DNA from: Oerskovia enterophila
Lineage (GTDB): Bacteria; Actinomycetota; Actinomycetes; Actinomycetales; Cellulomonadaceae
Reading direction: 5' to 3'
DNA: 64,000 bases
Assembly (NCBI RefSeq): GCF_001692445.1
Contig: NZ_MAQA01000001.1
Coordinates: 167,785 to 231,784 of the forward strand
In this document: piece after piece, positions 48,788-56,364 of the stretch
Numbering within the stretch: the first letter of the stretch is position 1
Layout: each line of letters begins with the position of its first letter
The notes under the pieces: model-generated
What the model was told of the DNA's origin: nothing
Database searches by the model: none
Seen by the model: only the letters and a program-made list of their open reading frames with translations
Position numbers and translations under genes: made by a program

Positions 48788-49129
48788 TCAGGACGCGCCG
48801 GCGCCGGCGGGCGGGTCGCAGCGGTGGTCGACGTCGATCCGGAAGAGGTCGAGCGCGCCGCACACCTCGAGGACGAACAGGTCCCGGTCGTCGCACCCTC
48901 GCAGGACCGTCGCACCGCCGCGCTTGCGTCCCGAGTCGGCGAGCGAGATGAGGAACGCTGCGCCCGTGGAGTCCATGAACGTCACCCGGCACATGTCGAT
49001 CACCAGGAGCTGGCGTCGCAGCCCGACGACGCGGGCCGCGATCTCGGGGAACTGGTCCCGTTCGGCGAGATCGAGGTCCCCGGCGATGACGAGAGTGGTC
49101 GTCGCGGGGGAGGTCGAGATCTCGATCAT
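48788..49129 (-). CDS. STAS-domain anti-sigma-factor antagonist, second copy
   Basis: 113-residue STAS protein with phospho-acceptor region FMDSTGAAFL and helices consistent with SpoIIAA. It is convergent with the PP2C/HATPase gene (33-nt gap). It differs from the first STAS protein in lacking the N-terminal tail, so the two may bind the kinase differently. The ATG at 49129 follows GTCAGGACC. Confidence 0.88.
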   Translation of the reverse strand: MIEISTSPATTTLVIAGDLDLAERDQFPEIAARVVGLRRQLLVIDMCRVTFMDSTGAAFLISLADSGRKRGGATVLRGCDDRDLFVLEVCGALDLFRIDVDHRCDPPAGAGAS

Positions 49130-49198
49130 GGTCCTGACTCTAGGCGGGTGCGCCGTTCGTTGCACATGCGCTCGTCAGGGGCCTGCGAGAATCGACGG

Positions 49199-49639
49199 AT
49201 GTCGACCACACCAGTGCGCCCCAACCTCCTCGACGGACCGGCTCCGGTGCGTCTGCCCGCCGAGCCGGACGTCGTCGCCGGCCTCGCGCGCGGCGACGAG
49301 CCGTTCGGGCTCGCGGCCGCCCACCCCTCGTCCTCGCTGCTCTGGGCGCTCCTCGCCGAAGCCACGCTGCGCGACGGGGGAGAGCACGCCCCGGTGACCG
49401 CGTACGCGTTCGCGCGCACCGGGTACCACCGGGGCCTCGACGCGCTGAGGCGGGCAGGGTGGCGCGGCCAGGGGCCGATCCCGGCCGACCACGAGCCCAA
49501 CCAGGGGTTCCTGCGGGCGCTGCTCGCGCTGCACCGCGCCGCCGCGCTCATCGGTGAGACCGACGAGGCCGACCGCTGCGCCCAGTTCCTGGTCGACTCG
49601 GGTACCTCGGTCGACGAGGTCGCCGCGCTCGTCGCCTGA
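49199..49639 (+). CDS. DUF3151 domain protein
   Basis: 146 residues, soluble. The composition and motifs VTAYAFARTGYHRGLDALRRAGWRGQGPIP and NQGFLRALLALHRAA are those of DUF3151, a single-copy actinobacterial family typically found near fba and purA, as here. Its function is unknown. ATG 49199 begins the family-like N-terminus (PNLLDGPAPVRLP). Confidence 0.85.
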   Translation: MSTTPVRPNLLDGPAPVRLPAEPDVVAGLARGDEPFGLAAAHPSSSLLWALLAEATLRDGGEHAPVTAYAFARTGYHRGLDALRRAGWRGQGPIPADHEPNQGFLRALLALHRAAALIGETDEADRCAQFLVDSGTSVDEVAALVA

Positions 49640-50004
49640 CGCGCGCAGCACGCAGCACGTCGACGGCGCCGCTCGACGCCCGGCACGCTCGGGGCGCTCG
49701 ACCCGCGACCCGCACCCGAGCCCGGGGCGGGAGCGGGAGCGGTGCCGTCGGACACCTGGAGCGCACCTGGTGGACCAGGGGAGCCGTCCAGGGCAAGGAC
49801 GGGTAAACTCGTCCCGGCTTCCGGGTGACTGCCGCCCGGACGTGCCTCGGGCCCGCAGAGGACCCGCCGGTGAGACACGACACGCATCGACCCCCGTCGT
49901 CAGTGCGTGCCGCCGTTCGCCGGCCGGCCCGTCCTCTGTACGTGCCGGTCGGTGCTGGTCCGTGACCCGGTCCGAGGAACAGGCAGTCTGAAAGTGGGGA
50001 ATCC
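49640..50004 (+). promoter_or_regulatory. Gap before purA, presumed promoter
   Basis: 365 nt without a gene I can support. A TAAACT hexamer (49804-49809) could be a -10 box. GC-rich short repeats lie around it. I see no recognisable purine riboswitch. The AGTGGGGAAT before the purA start is a weak ribosome binding site. Confidence 0.3.
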
Positions 50005-51291
50005 ATGCCAGGCGTGGTGCTCATCGGTGCCCAGTGGGGCGACGAAGGCAAGGGCAAGGCGACCGACCTCCTCGGTTCGCGGGTCGACTACGTGGTCAAG
50101 TTCAACGGCGGCAACAACGCCGGGCACACGGTCGTCATCGGGGACGAGAAGTACGCCCTGCACCTGCTGCCCTCCGGCATCCTGTCGCCGGGCGTGACCC
50201 CCGTCATCGCGAACGGCGTGGTCGTCGACATCGAGGTGCTCTTCCAGGAGCTCGACGACCTGATCTCGCGCGGTGTGGACGTCTCGCGTCTCCTGGTGTC
50301 CGGGAGCGCGCACGTCATCACCGGGTACCACCGCACCATGGACAAGGTGAGCGAGCGGTTCCTCGGCAAGCGCCGCATCGGGACGACCGGGCGCGGGATC
50401 GGGCCGGCGTACGCCGACAAGATCAACCGTGTCGGGATCCGCATGTGGGACCTGTTCGACGAGAAGATCCTGGCCGAGAAGATCGAGGGGTCGCTCGACC
50501 AGAAGAACCACCTGCTGGTCAAGGTCTACAACCGCCGCGCCATCACGGTCGACGAGACCGTCGAGGAGCTCCTCGCGTACGCGGAGCGCGTCAAGCCGAT
50601 GGTCGCGGACACCTCGCTGATCCTGAACCAGGCGCTCGACGCGGGCAAGAACGTCCTCTTCGAGGGCGGGCAGGCCACGATGCTCGACGTCGACCACGGC
50701 ACCTACCCGTTCGTGACGTCGTCGAACGCGACGGCTGGTGGTGCGGTGACGGGTTCGGGTGTCGGACCCACCAAGATCTCGTCGGTGATCGGCGTCATCA
50801 AGGCCTACACGACCCGTGTGGGCGAGGGCCCGTTCCCCACCGAGCTCTTCGACGAGATGGGTGAGTACCTGCTCAAGACGGGTGGCGAGTTCGGCGTGAC
50901 CACGGGGCGCGCGCGCCGCTGCGGCTGGTACGACTCGGTGATCGCGCGCTACTCGAGCCGCATCAACGGGATCACGGACCTGGTCGTGACCAAGCTCGAC
51001 ATCCTCACGGGCATCCCCAAGATCCCCGTGTGCGTCGCCTACGACGTCGACGGCGTCCGGTACGACGAGATGCCCACCGACCAGACGGCGTTCCACCACG
51101 CCAAGCCGATCTACACCGAGTTCGACGGCTGGACCGAGGACATCTCCGGCTGCCGGACCTTCGAGGACCTGCCGGCCAACGCGCAGGCGTACGTGCGTTC
51201 GCTCGAGGAGCTCTCGGGTTCGCGGGTCTCGGCGATCGGCGTGGGGCCGTCGCGTGACGCGATCATCCCGCTGCACGACCTGCTGCACTGA
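50005..51291 (+). CDS. purA: Adenylosuccinate synthetase
   Basis: 428 residues. It couples IMP, aspartate and GTP to adenylosuccinate in AMP synthesis. The N-terminal GTP loop [14 protein letters not shown] has the catalytic Asp13, and GGNNAGHT has His41. Also visible are the [30 protein letters not shown] and [11 protein letters not shown] blocks. Length is standard. A hairpin with a T-run follows. Confidence 0.97.
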   Translation: MPGVVLIGAQWGDEGKGKATDLLGSRVDYVVKFNGGNNAGHTVVIGDEKYALHLLPSGILSPGVTPVIANGVVVDIEVLFQELDDLISRGVDVSRLLVSGSAHVITGYHRTMDKVSERFLGKRRIGTTGRGIGPAYADKINRVGIRMWDLFDEKILAEKIEGSLDQKNHLLVKVYNRRAITVDETVEELLAYAERVKPMVADTSLILNQALDAGKNVLFEGGQATMLDVDHGTYPFVTSSNATAGGAVTGSGVGPTKISSVIGVIKAYTTRVGEGPFPTELFDEMGEYLLKTGGEFGVTTGRARRCGWYDSVIARYSSRINGITDLVVTKLDILTGIPKIPVCVAYDVDGVRYDEMPTDQTAFHHAKPIYTEFDGWTEDISGCRTFEDLPANAQAYVRSLEELSGSRVSAIGVGPSRDAIIPLHDLLH

Positions 51292-51361
51292 GACGCCGGT
51301 ACCGCACCCGTTCCCGACCGGACGGAAGGTTCCAGGTGCGTTGACGAACGTCTGACGGTAG

Positions 51362-51417
51362 AAACGGACGTAGCGGATTCTCGATCTTCGTATCGAGCGT
51401 CCGTTGCGTCCGTTTTT
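51362..51417 (+). terminator. Rho-independent terminator after purA
   Basis: AAACGGACG (51362-51370) pairs with CGTCCGTTT (51407-51415). Inner segments CTCGAT and ATCGAG also pair. The stem runs into five Ts (51413-51417). It is the only hairpin in this window with a proper T-run. Confidence 0.8.
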
Positions 51418-51641
51418 ATGTTCTGGTGCTGTGATGTGCGTCGAACATGCCGGAAGAATCCGACAACCTGCGTGAATTAGTCAGGTTTCATCCTCGATTC
51501 CGTCAAGGATGGTCGATATGGTATAGGCGTACCAAGAAAGTCCAGGCAACGGCGCTTCTTGGGGGGACCGCAAGGGATCTTCAGGGTGAGCGTCGGCGTT
51601 CTGGCCGTTCGCACCCTGACCGACAGAAACGGGTGTGTGAC
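51418..51641 (+). promoter_or_regulatory. AT-richer leader of the sipW operon
   Basis: About 220 nt with visibly lower GC than its surroundings (for example 51460-51540). GATATGGTATAGG near 51510-51525 could hold a -10 box. CAGGGTG (51582-51588) pairs with CACCCTG (51612-51618) just before the first gene. A frame from 51447 runs through this stretch into the TasA-like gene, but its residues are unlike a signal peptide and it is not used here. Confidence 0.4.
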
Positions 51642-52181
51642 ATGCAGGAATCTCGTAGCCGCAAGATCAAGGTCGGGCTCGCCGGACTCGTCGTCCTCGG
51701 CGTGGGCGTCGCCGCGACCAGCGCGCTCTGGAGCGACAACGTCTGGTTCCAGGGCGACGTGACCTCCTCGACGTTCAACCTCGAGGGCTCGATCGACGGG
51801 ACGACCTGGGTCGAGTCCGACAACGGGACGAACATCGAGCTGACCATCCCGACGGTCGAGAACCTCTCCCCGGGAACGCCCGTCACCAGGACGGTCTACG
51901 TCAAGAACGACACCGACTCGACGAACCCCGCCAACCTTGCGGCCCCGGTCGTCGAGGTCACGAGCGACAGCGCCGAGCTCAAGAACGCGCTCACCGTCAC
52001 GGCCGCGTACGCGGACGCCGGTGCGGCGGCGAGCCTCGCGCCCGACGCCCAGGTCGCGATCGACGTGACCTACACGCTCACGATCCCCGCCGGTTCGAGC
52101 GCCGCCGACAACGCCGCGCTCCAGGGCAAGACGGCCGAGTTCACGATCCAGGTCACGGGCACCGAGGTCGTGACTCCCTGA
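51642..52181 (+). CDS. TasA/camelysin-like SipW-dependent secreted protein
   Basis: 179 residues. The N-terminus (KIKVGLAGLVVLGVGVAATSALWSDNVWFQG) is a SipW-type signal peptide: short basic region, hydrophobic stretch and the A-x-W-x-D-x-V cleavage context. The mature part is a beta-rich domain with LSPGTPVTRTVYVKN and VAIDVTYTLTIPAG, as in TasA/camelysin fibre proteins. It is the first gene of a four-gene operon whose last gene is the matching SipW-type signal peptidase. A fibre or surface matrix role is inferred. Confidence 0.82.
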   Translation: MQESRSRKIKVGLAGLVVLGVGVAATSALWSDNVWFQGDVTSSTFNLEGSIDGTTWVESDNGTNIELTIPTVENLSPGTPVTRTVYVKNDTDSTNPANLAAPVVEVTSDSAELKNALTVTAAYADAGAAASLAPDAQVAIDVTYTLTIPAGSSAADNAALQGKTAEFTIQVTGTEVVTP

Positions 52182-52182
52182 C

Positions 52183-52890
52183 ATGACCCGGACCTCACGC
52201 ACGGCTCGCGCCGTCGTGGGGGTGACGGCCCTCTGTGCGCTCGGCAGCGCCGGACTCCTCCCGGGGAACGGTGCTGCCGTCGCCGTCGAGGCACCCTCTG
52301 TGGTGGCGGCCGGGGAGGTGAGCCCCCAGCCCGTGTCGTTCTCCCTCGACGGCATGTCCCCCGGGCAGACCCGCTCCACCGTCGTCGACCTCGTCTCGAC
52401 CCACGCGTCGGACGCTGCGGTCGTCGACGTCCGCGTCACGACGACCGGCGAGCTGGGCGACTCGATCAGCACCTCGATCGACGCGTGCACGAGTCCCTGG
52501 CAGGGCGACGTGTGCCCGAGCGGCGCCCTCCGGCTCGTCGACGGCTGGCGGGGGCCGCAGTCCGGGCCTGCCGCGCAGGACGTCGTCCTGCCCGCCGGAG
52601 CGACCACGTCGCTCCGCGTCCTCGTGACGCTCGACGACGACGCACCCGGTGGCGCCACGGGCACCGTCCGGTACGACCTCGCGCTGCAGGGGGAGACCAC
52701 GGCCGGGGGCGGGGGGACCACCGCCCCCTCCGGTCCCGGAGGGCCTGGTGGGCTGCTCGCGACGACGGGCACCGCCGTGTGGTCGGTCGCGGCGCTTGCC
52801 GGTGCTGCGATCGGCGTCGGGGCAGCGCTCCTGCGCCGCAGGAGACATCCTGAACCCGGCGCGACGACCGGGCAGCCGGTCGGGCCGTGA
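52183..52890 (+). CDS. Secreted protein with LATTG sortase-type anchor
   Basis: 235 residues, starting 1 nt after the stop of the TasA-like gene. A conventional signal peptide is at about 1-35. A beta-rich domain follows, with FSLDGMSPGQTRSTVVDL and two Cys (IDACTSPWQGDVCPSG). A Gly/Thr/Pro linker leads to LLATTG, a hydrophobic helix and RRRRHP. The order suggests class E sortase (LAxTG) attachment to the wall. It may anchor a fibre formed by the first gene product. No sortase in the window. Confidence 0.78.
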   Translation: MTRTSRTARAVVGVTALCALGSAGLLPGNGAAVAVEAPSVVAAGEVSPQPVSFSLDGMSPGQTRSTVVDLVSTHASDAAVVDVRVTTTGELGDSISTSIDACTSPWQGDVCPSGALRLVDGWRGPQSGPAAQDVVLPAGATTSLRVLVTLDDDAPGGATGTVRYDLALQGETTAGGGGTTAPSGPGGPGGLLATTGTAVWSVAALAGAAIGVGAALLRRRRHPEPGATTGQPVGP

Positions 52891-53011
52891 GGCGCAGCGG
52901 AGAGACAGGCGCACTCCACGGCTCACGACCTCCGCGCCACCTGCGCGGCAGGTGCTTCGACACGCAGGGCGGTGCGCCCCGCTCGCACGACGACCAGGAG
53001 AGGAGGCACCC

Positions 53012-54367
53012 GTGATCGATCGATCGTCCCCGCGGGGAGGCGTCCGGCGGCTCGCCCCGGGCCGTTCCGCGGCACGGGCGGCCGCCGTGCTGGCGCTCCT
53101 GCTCCTGGTCGGAGTCACCCTGTGGAGCGCAGGGCAGTCGCGTCCGACCTCGGCGGCGTGGGCCGACTCGGTCTTCGCCGACGGCCGCGTGACCACGGCG
53201 TCGATCTCCGCCGCGGTCGACGTGGTCGCAGGCGACTTCCACTCGTGCGCGCTCGTCGAGGGTGGCGAGGTCTGGTGCACAGGGGCCAACGACCGCGGCC
53301 AGCTCGGGACGGGCACCACGGCATCCTCGGACGTCCTCGTGGGACCGGTCGGAGGGCTGCTCTCGGGCAAGGAGGTTACCTTCCTCGACGCCGGCGACAA
53401 CCACACGTGCGCGTTCGCCGAGGGCTCGGTGTACTGCTGGGGCGACAACTCGAGCGGGCAGATCGGGGTCGGCGGTGCGGCGTTCTACACCGAGCCGGTG
53501 GCGATCCCGCCGGGGAACGCGATCGGACCGGTGACCGAGCTCGAGCTCGGCGCGACCGGCTCGTGCGCGGTCGCGGGCGGCAAGGGGTACTGCTGGGGCG
53601 ACACGCTGGGGCCTGCAGGGACCTCCTCGACCCCGGTCGAGATCTCCGGTGGGGCCATGCCGGCCGGGGCGACCGTGACCGACATCGCGATCGGTGCCGG
53701 TCTCGGGTGCCTCCTGGCCGACGGTGCGCCGTACTGCTGGGGTGCGAACGACGTCGGGCAGCTGGGCGACGGGACGACCGACCCCAGCCCGGCCCCCGTG
53801 GCGGTCGTGACGAACGGCGTGCTCCAGGGAGCGGAGATCCTCGACATCTCGGTCGGCGGGAAGACCGCTTGCGTGATCGGCCGGAAGACGGCGGGCCCGG
53901 AGAGCCAGTCGCCGTACTGCTGGGGGGACAACTCCTGGGGGCAGCTCGGCATCGGTTCGACGGGCGGCAGCTCGCCCGTCCCCGTGGCGATCGCCGAAGG
54001 CGGAGAGCTCGCCGGGACGCCCGTCGTCTCGCTCGATCTGGGGGACGGGACGACGTGCGCGCTGACGGCGTCCGGCATCGCGTACTGCTGGGGGAACAAC
54101 TCCGAGGGCCAGACCGGGACGAACGTCACCTGGAACGCCATCGTCGACCGGCCGACCGAGGTCGACCGCGGCAACATGAATGCCGTCAAGGACAGTGCGC
54201 GGTTCCGGACGATCGACGTCGACGCGACGCACGGCTGCGGGGCCGCGACGGACGGGATGCTCTACTGCTGGGGCCTCAACTCCTCGGGGCAGCTCGGGAC
54301 GGGCAGCACGGTCCAGTCGTACCGCCCGGTCATGATGAGCCCGACCTGGTCGGGATGGGCCTCATGA
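53012..54367 (+). CDS. RCC1-repeat protein with SipW-type signal
   Basis: 451 residues from a GTG with AGGAGAGGAGG upstream. One N-terminal membrane stretch (about 22-40) is followed by SAAWADSVFADGRVTTASI, which repeats the SipW cleavage context. The remainder is a beta-propeller of RCC1 repeats with CALVEGGEVWCTGANDRGQLGTG-like units. Each has paired Cys (for example HTCAFAEGSVYCWGDNSSGQ), so an extracellular, disulfide-bonded propeller is likely. It ends by ATGA overlap with the signal peptidase gene. Confidence 0.85.
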   Translation: MIDRSSPRGGVRRLAPGRSAARAAAVLALLLLVGVTLWSAGQSRPTSAAWADSVFADGRVTTASISAAVDVVAGDFHSCALVEGGEVWCTGANDRGQLGTGTTASSDVLVGPVGGLLSGKEVTFLDAGDNHTCAFAEGSVYCWGDNSSGQIGVGGAAFYTEPVAIPPGNAIGPVTELELGATGSCAVAGGKGYCWGDTLGPAGTSSTPVEISGGAMPAGATVTDIAIGAGLGCLLADGAPYCWGANDVGQLGDGTTDPSPAPVAVVTNGVLQGAEILDISVGGKTACVIGRKTAGPESQSPYCWGDNSWGQLGIGSTGGSSPVPVAIAEGGELAGTPVVSLDLGDGTTCALTASGIAYCWGNNSEGQTGTNVTWNAIVDRPTEVDRGNMNAVKDSARFRTIDVDATHGCGAATDGMLYCWGLNSSGQLGTGSTVQSYRPVMMSPTWSGWAS

Positions 54368-54945
54368 GGTGGCTCAAGCGGATCGGCGACGCGTTCCTGA
54401 CGGTCGCCGCCGTCGCCGGGGTGCTCGGTCTGCTGCTGTTCGTCGGCATCCAGACGGGACGGCTGCAGACCATGGTCGTCATCTCCGGATCGATGGTGCC
54501 GACCTACGAGGTGGGCGACGCGATCGTCGCGCGCCGCGTCCCGGCGTCGAGCCTCGAGGTCGGTGACGTCGTGAGCGTCTTCACCCGTGACGGCGTCCTG
54601 GTGACGCACCGTGTCGTCGCTATCGAGGGCGGACCTGGCGACGAGCGGACCCTCACGCTCCGTGGGGACAACAACCCCGTCGACGACCCCGAGCAGTACG
54701 TCGTCGACGACGCACTGGTGCCGCTGGTCCGGATACCCGGGGCCCGCGACGCCATCGAGACCCTGCGTCGGCCCGCGGTCGGCATCCCCGTCGTCGTCGC
54801 GGCGTGCGCGCTCGTCGGGTTCGCGCTCATGCCCTCCTCGAAGAAGCGTCAGGAGCCCGAGGACGAGCCGACGTCGGGCGGTCCCGCAGCGGGACCGGTG
54901 CCCGACGACGTGGACGCCCCGGGCCCACCGCGCACCGATCGGTAG
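54364..54945 (+). CDS. sipW: SipW-type (ER-type) signal peptidase I
   Basis: 193 residues. An N-terminal membrane helix is followed by the catalytic Ser43 in VVISGSMVPTYEVGD and His82 in VLVTHRVVAI, in the position where bacterial P-type peptidases have Lys. The RGDNNPVDDPEQYV box supplies the Asp. This Ser-His-Asp type processes TasA-like substrates. A second membrane helix and a Pro/Glu-rich tail end the protein. It is the last gene of the operon and overlaps the RCC1 gene by ATGA. Confidence 0.92.
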   Translation: MRWLKRIGDAFLTVAAVAGVLGLLLFVGIQTGRLQTMVVISGSMVPTYEVGDAIVARRVPASSLEVGDVVSVFTRDGVLVTHRVVAIEGGPGDERTLTLRGDNNPVDDPEQYVVDDALVPLVRIPGARDAIETLRRPAVGIPVVVAACALVGFALMPSSKKRQEPEDEPTSGGPAAGPVPDDVDAPGPPRTDR

Positions 54946-54956
54946 ACTGCGTTCCC

Positions 54957-56255
54957 GTGAAGATCCTCGTCATCGGTTCGGGTGCCCGCGAGCACGCCAT
55001 CGTCCACTCCTTCGCCCAGGAGTCCGTCGCCACGGGCGCGGAGGCGCACGAGCTGCACGCCGCCCCGGGGAACCCGGGGATCGGAGAGCTCGCGACGCTC
55101 CACGCGGTCAGCGCGGTCGACGGCGAGGCCGTCGCGGCGCTCGCGGTCGAGCTGGGAGCAGACCTGGTCGTGATCGGCCCGGAGGCGCCGCTCGTCGCCG
55201 GTGTCGCGGACGCCGTGCGGGCGGCCGGCATCGACTGCTTCGGCCCCAGCGCCGAGGCCGCCGCGCTCGAGGGCTCCAAGGCGTTCGCCAAGGACGTCAT
55301 GGCCGCAGCGTCGGTCCCCACCGCTCTCGCGCACGTGTGCACCGACATCGACCAGGTCGCCGACGCGCTCGACGCGTTCGGTGCGCCCTACGTGGTCAAG
55401 GACGACGGGCTCGCCGCGGGCAAGGGCGTCGTCGTGACCGACGACCGCCAGGAGGCGCTCGAGCACGCGCAGGCCTGCTTCGCGACGCCTCGCCCCGGCG
55501 CGGGCGACCCCGTGGTCGTGATCGAGGAGTACCTCGACGGACCCGAGGTCTCGCTCTTCTGCCTGTCGGACGGCACGAGCGTCGTCCCCCTCGCTCCTGC
55601 GCAGGACTTCAAGCGCGCGTTCGACGGCGACGCGGGCCCCAACACGGGCGGCATGGGTGCCTACAGCCCGCTGCCCTGGGCTCCCGCGGGCCTGACCGAG
55701 GAGGTCGTCACCCGGGTCGCGCAGCCCACGATCGACGAGATGGCCCGCCGCGGCACGCCGTTCGCCGGAGTCCTCTACGTGGGCCTCGCGCTCACGAGCC
55801 GCGGCACGCGCGTGGTCGAGTTCAACGCCCGCTTCGGTGACCCGGAGACCCAGGTCGTCCTCTCGCGGCTCGTCACGCCGCTGTCCGCGGTGCTGCGCGC
55901 AGCGGCCCGCGGCGAGCTCGCGGACTTCCCGCGGCTGCGCTGGTCGGACGACGCGGCCGTGACCGTCGTCGTCGCCGCGAACGGCTACCCGGCAGCGGTC
56001 CGCAGCGGGGACGCCATCACCGGGGTCTCCGAGGCCGAGTCCCTCGAGGGCGTGCACGTCCTGCACGCGGGCACCGTGCTCGACGACGAGGACGTGCTGC
56101 GCAGCGCCGGCGGGCGCGTGCTGTCGGTCGTCGCGCGGGGCCAGGACCTCCAGGAGGCGCGCCGCCGTGTCTACGCAGGCGTCGACAAGATCGTCCTGCC
56201 CGGCTCGCACCACCGCACCGACATCGCCGAGAAGGCCGCGCGCGAGCAGCGCTGA
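54957..56255 (+). CDS. purD: Phosphoribosylamine-glycine ligase
   Basis: 432-residue GAR synthetase of purine synthesis. The ATP-grasp fold is visible with GSGAREHAI, PGNPGI, VVIGPEAPLVAG, VVKDDGLAAGKGV, GPNTGGMGAYSP and NARFGDPETQ. The GTG at 54957 begins directly at the conserved KILVIGSG. It lies 11 nt downstream of sipW and may be read from the same transcript, although function is unrelated. Confidence 0.96.
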   Translation: MKILVIGSGAREHAIVHSFAQESVATGAEAHELHAAPGNPGIGELATLHAVSAVDGEAVAALAVELGADLVVIGPEAPLVAGVADAVRAAGIDCFGPSAEAAALEGSKAFAKDVMAAASVPTALAHVCTDIDQVADALDAFGAPYVVKDDGLAAGKGVVVTDDRQEALEHAQACFATPRPGAGDPVVVIEEYLDGPEVSLFCLSDGTSVVPLAPAQDFKRAFDGDAGPNTGGMGAYSPLPWAPAGLTEEVVTRVAQPTIDEMARRGTPFAGVLYVGLALTSRGTRVVEFNARFGDPETQVVLSRLVTPLSAVLRAAARGELADFPRLRWSDDAAVTVVVAANGYPAAVRSGDAITGVSEAESLEGVHVLHAGTVLDDEDVLRSAGGRVLSVVARGQDLQEARRRVYAGVDKIVLPGSHHRTDIAEKAAREQR

Positions 56256-56364
56256 GCCCGTGCTCGACGAGGGCCCGCGAGCTGTTGCTCGCGGGCCCTC
56301 GCCGTCCCCGGCCCGTCCGACGGGGCCCGGTCCATGGGGGCGCCTCGGCCGCAGGCGCCCCCGG

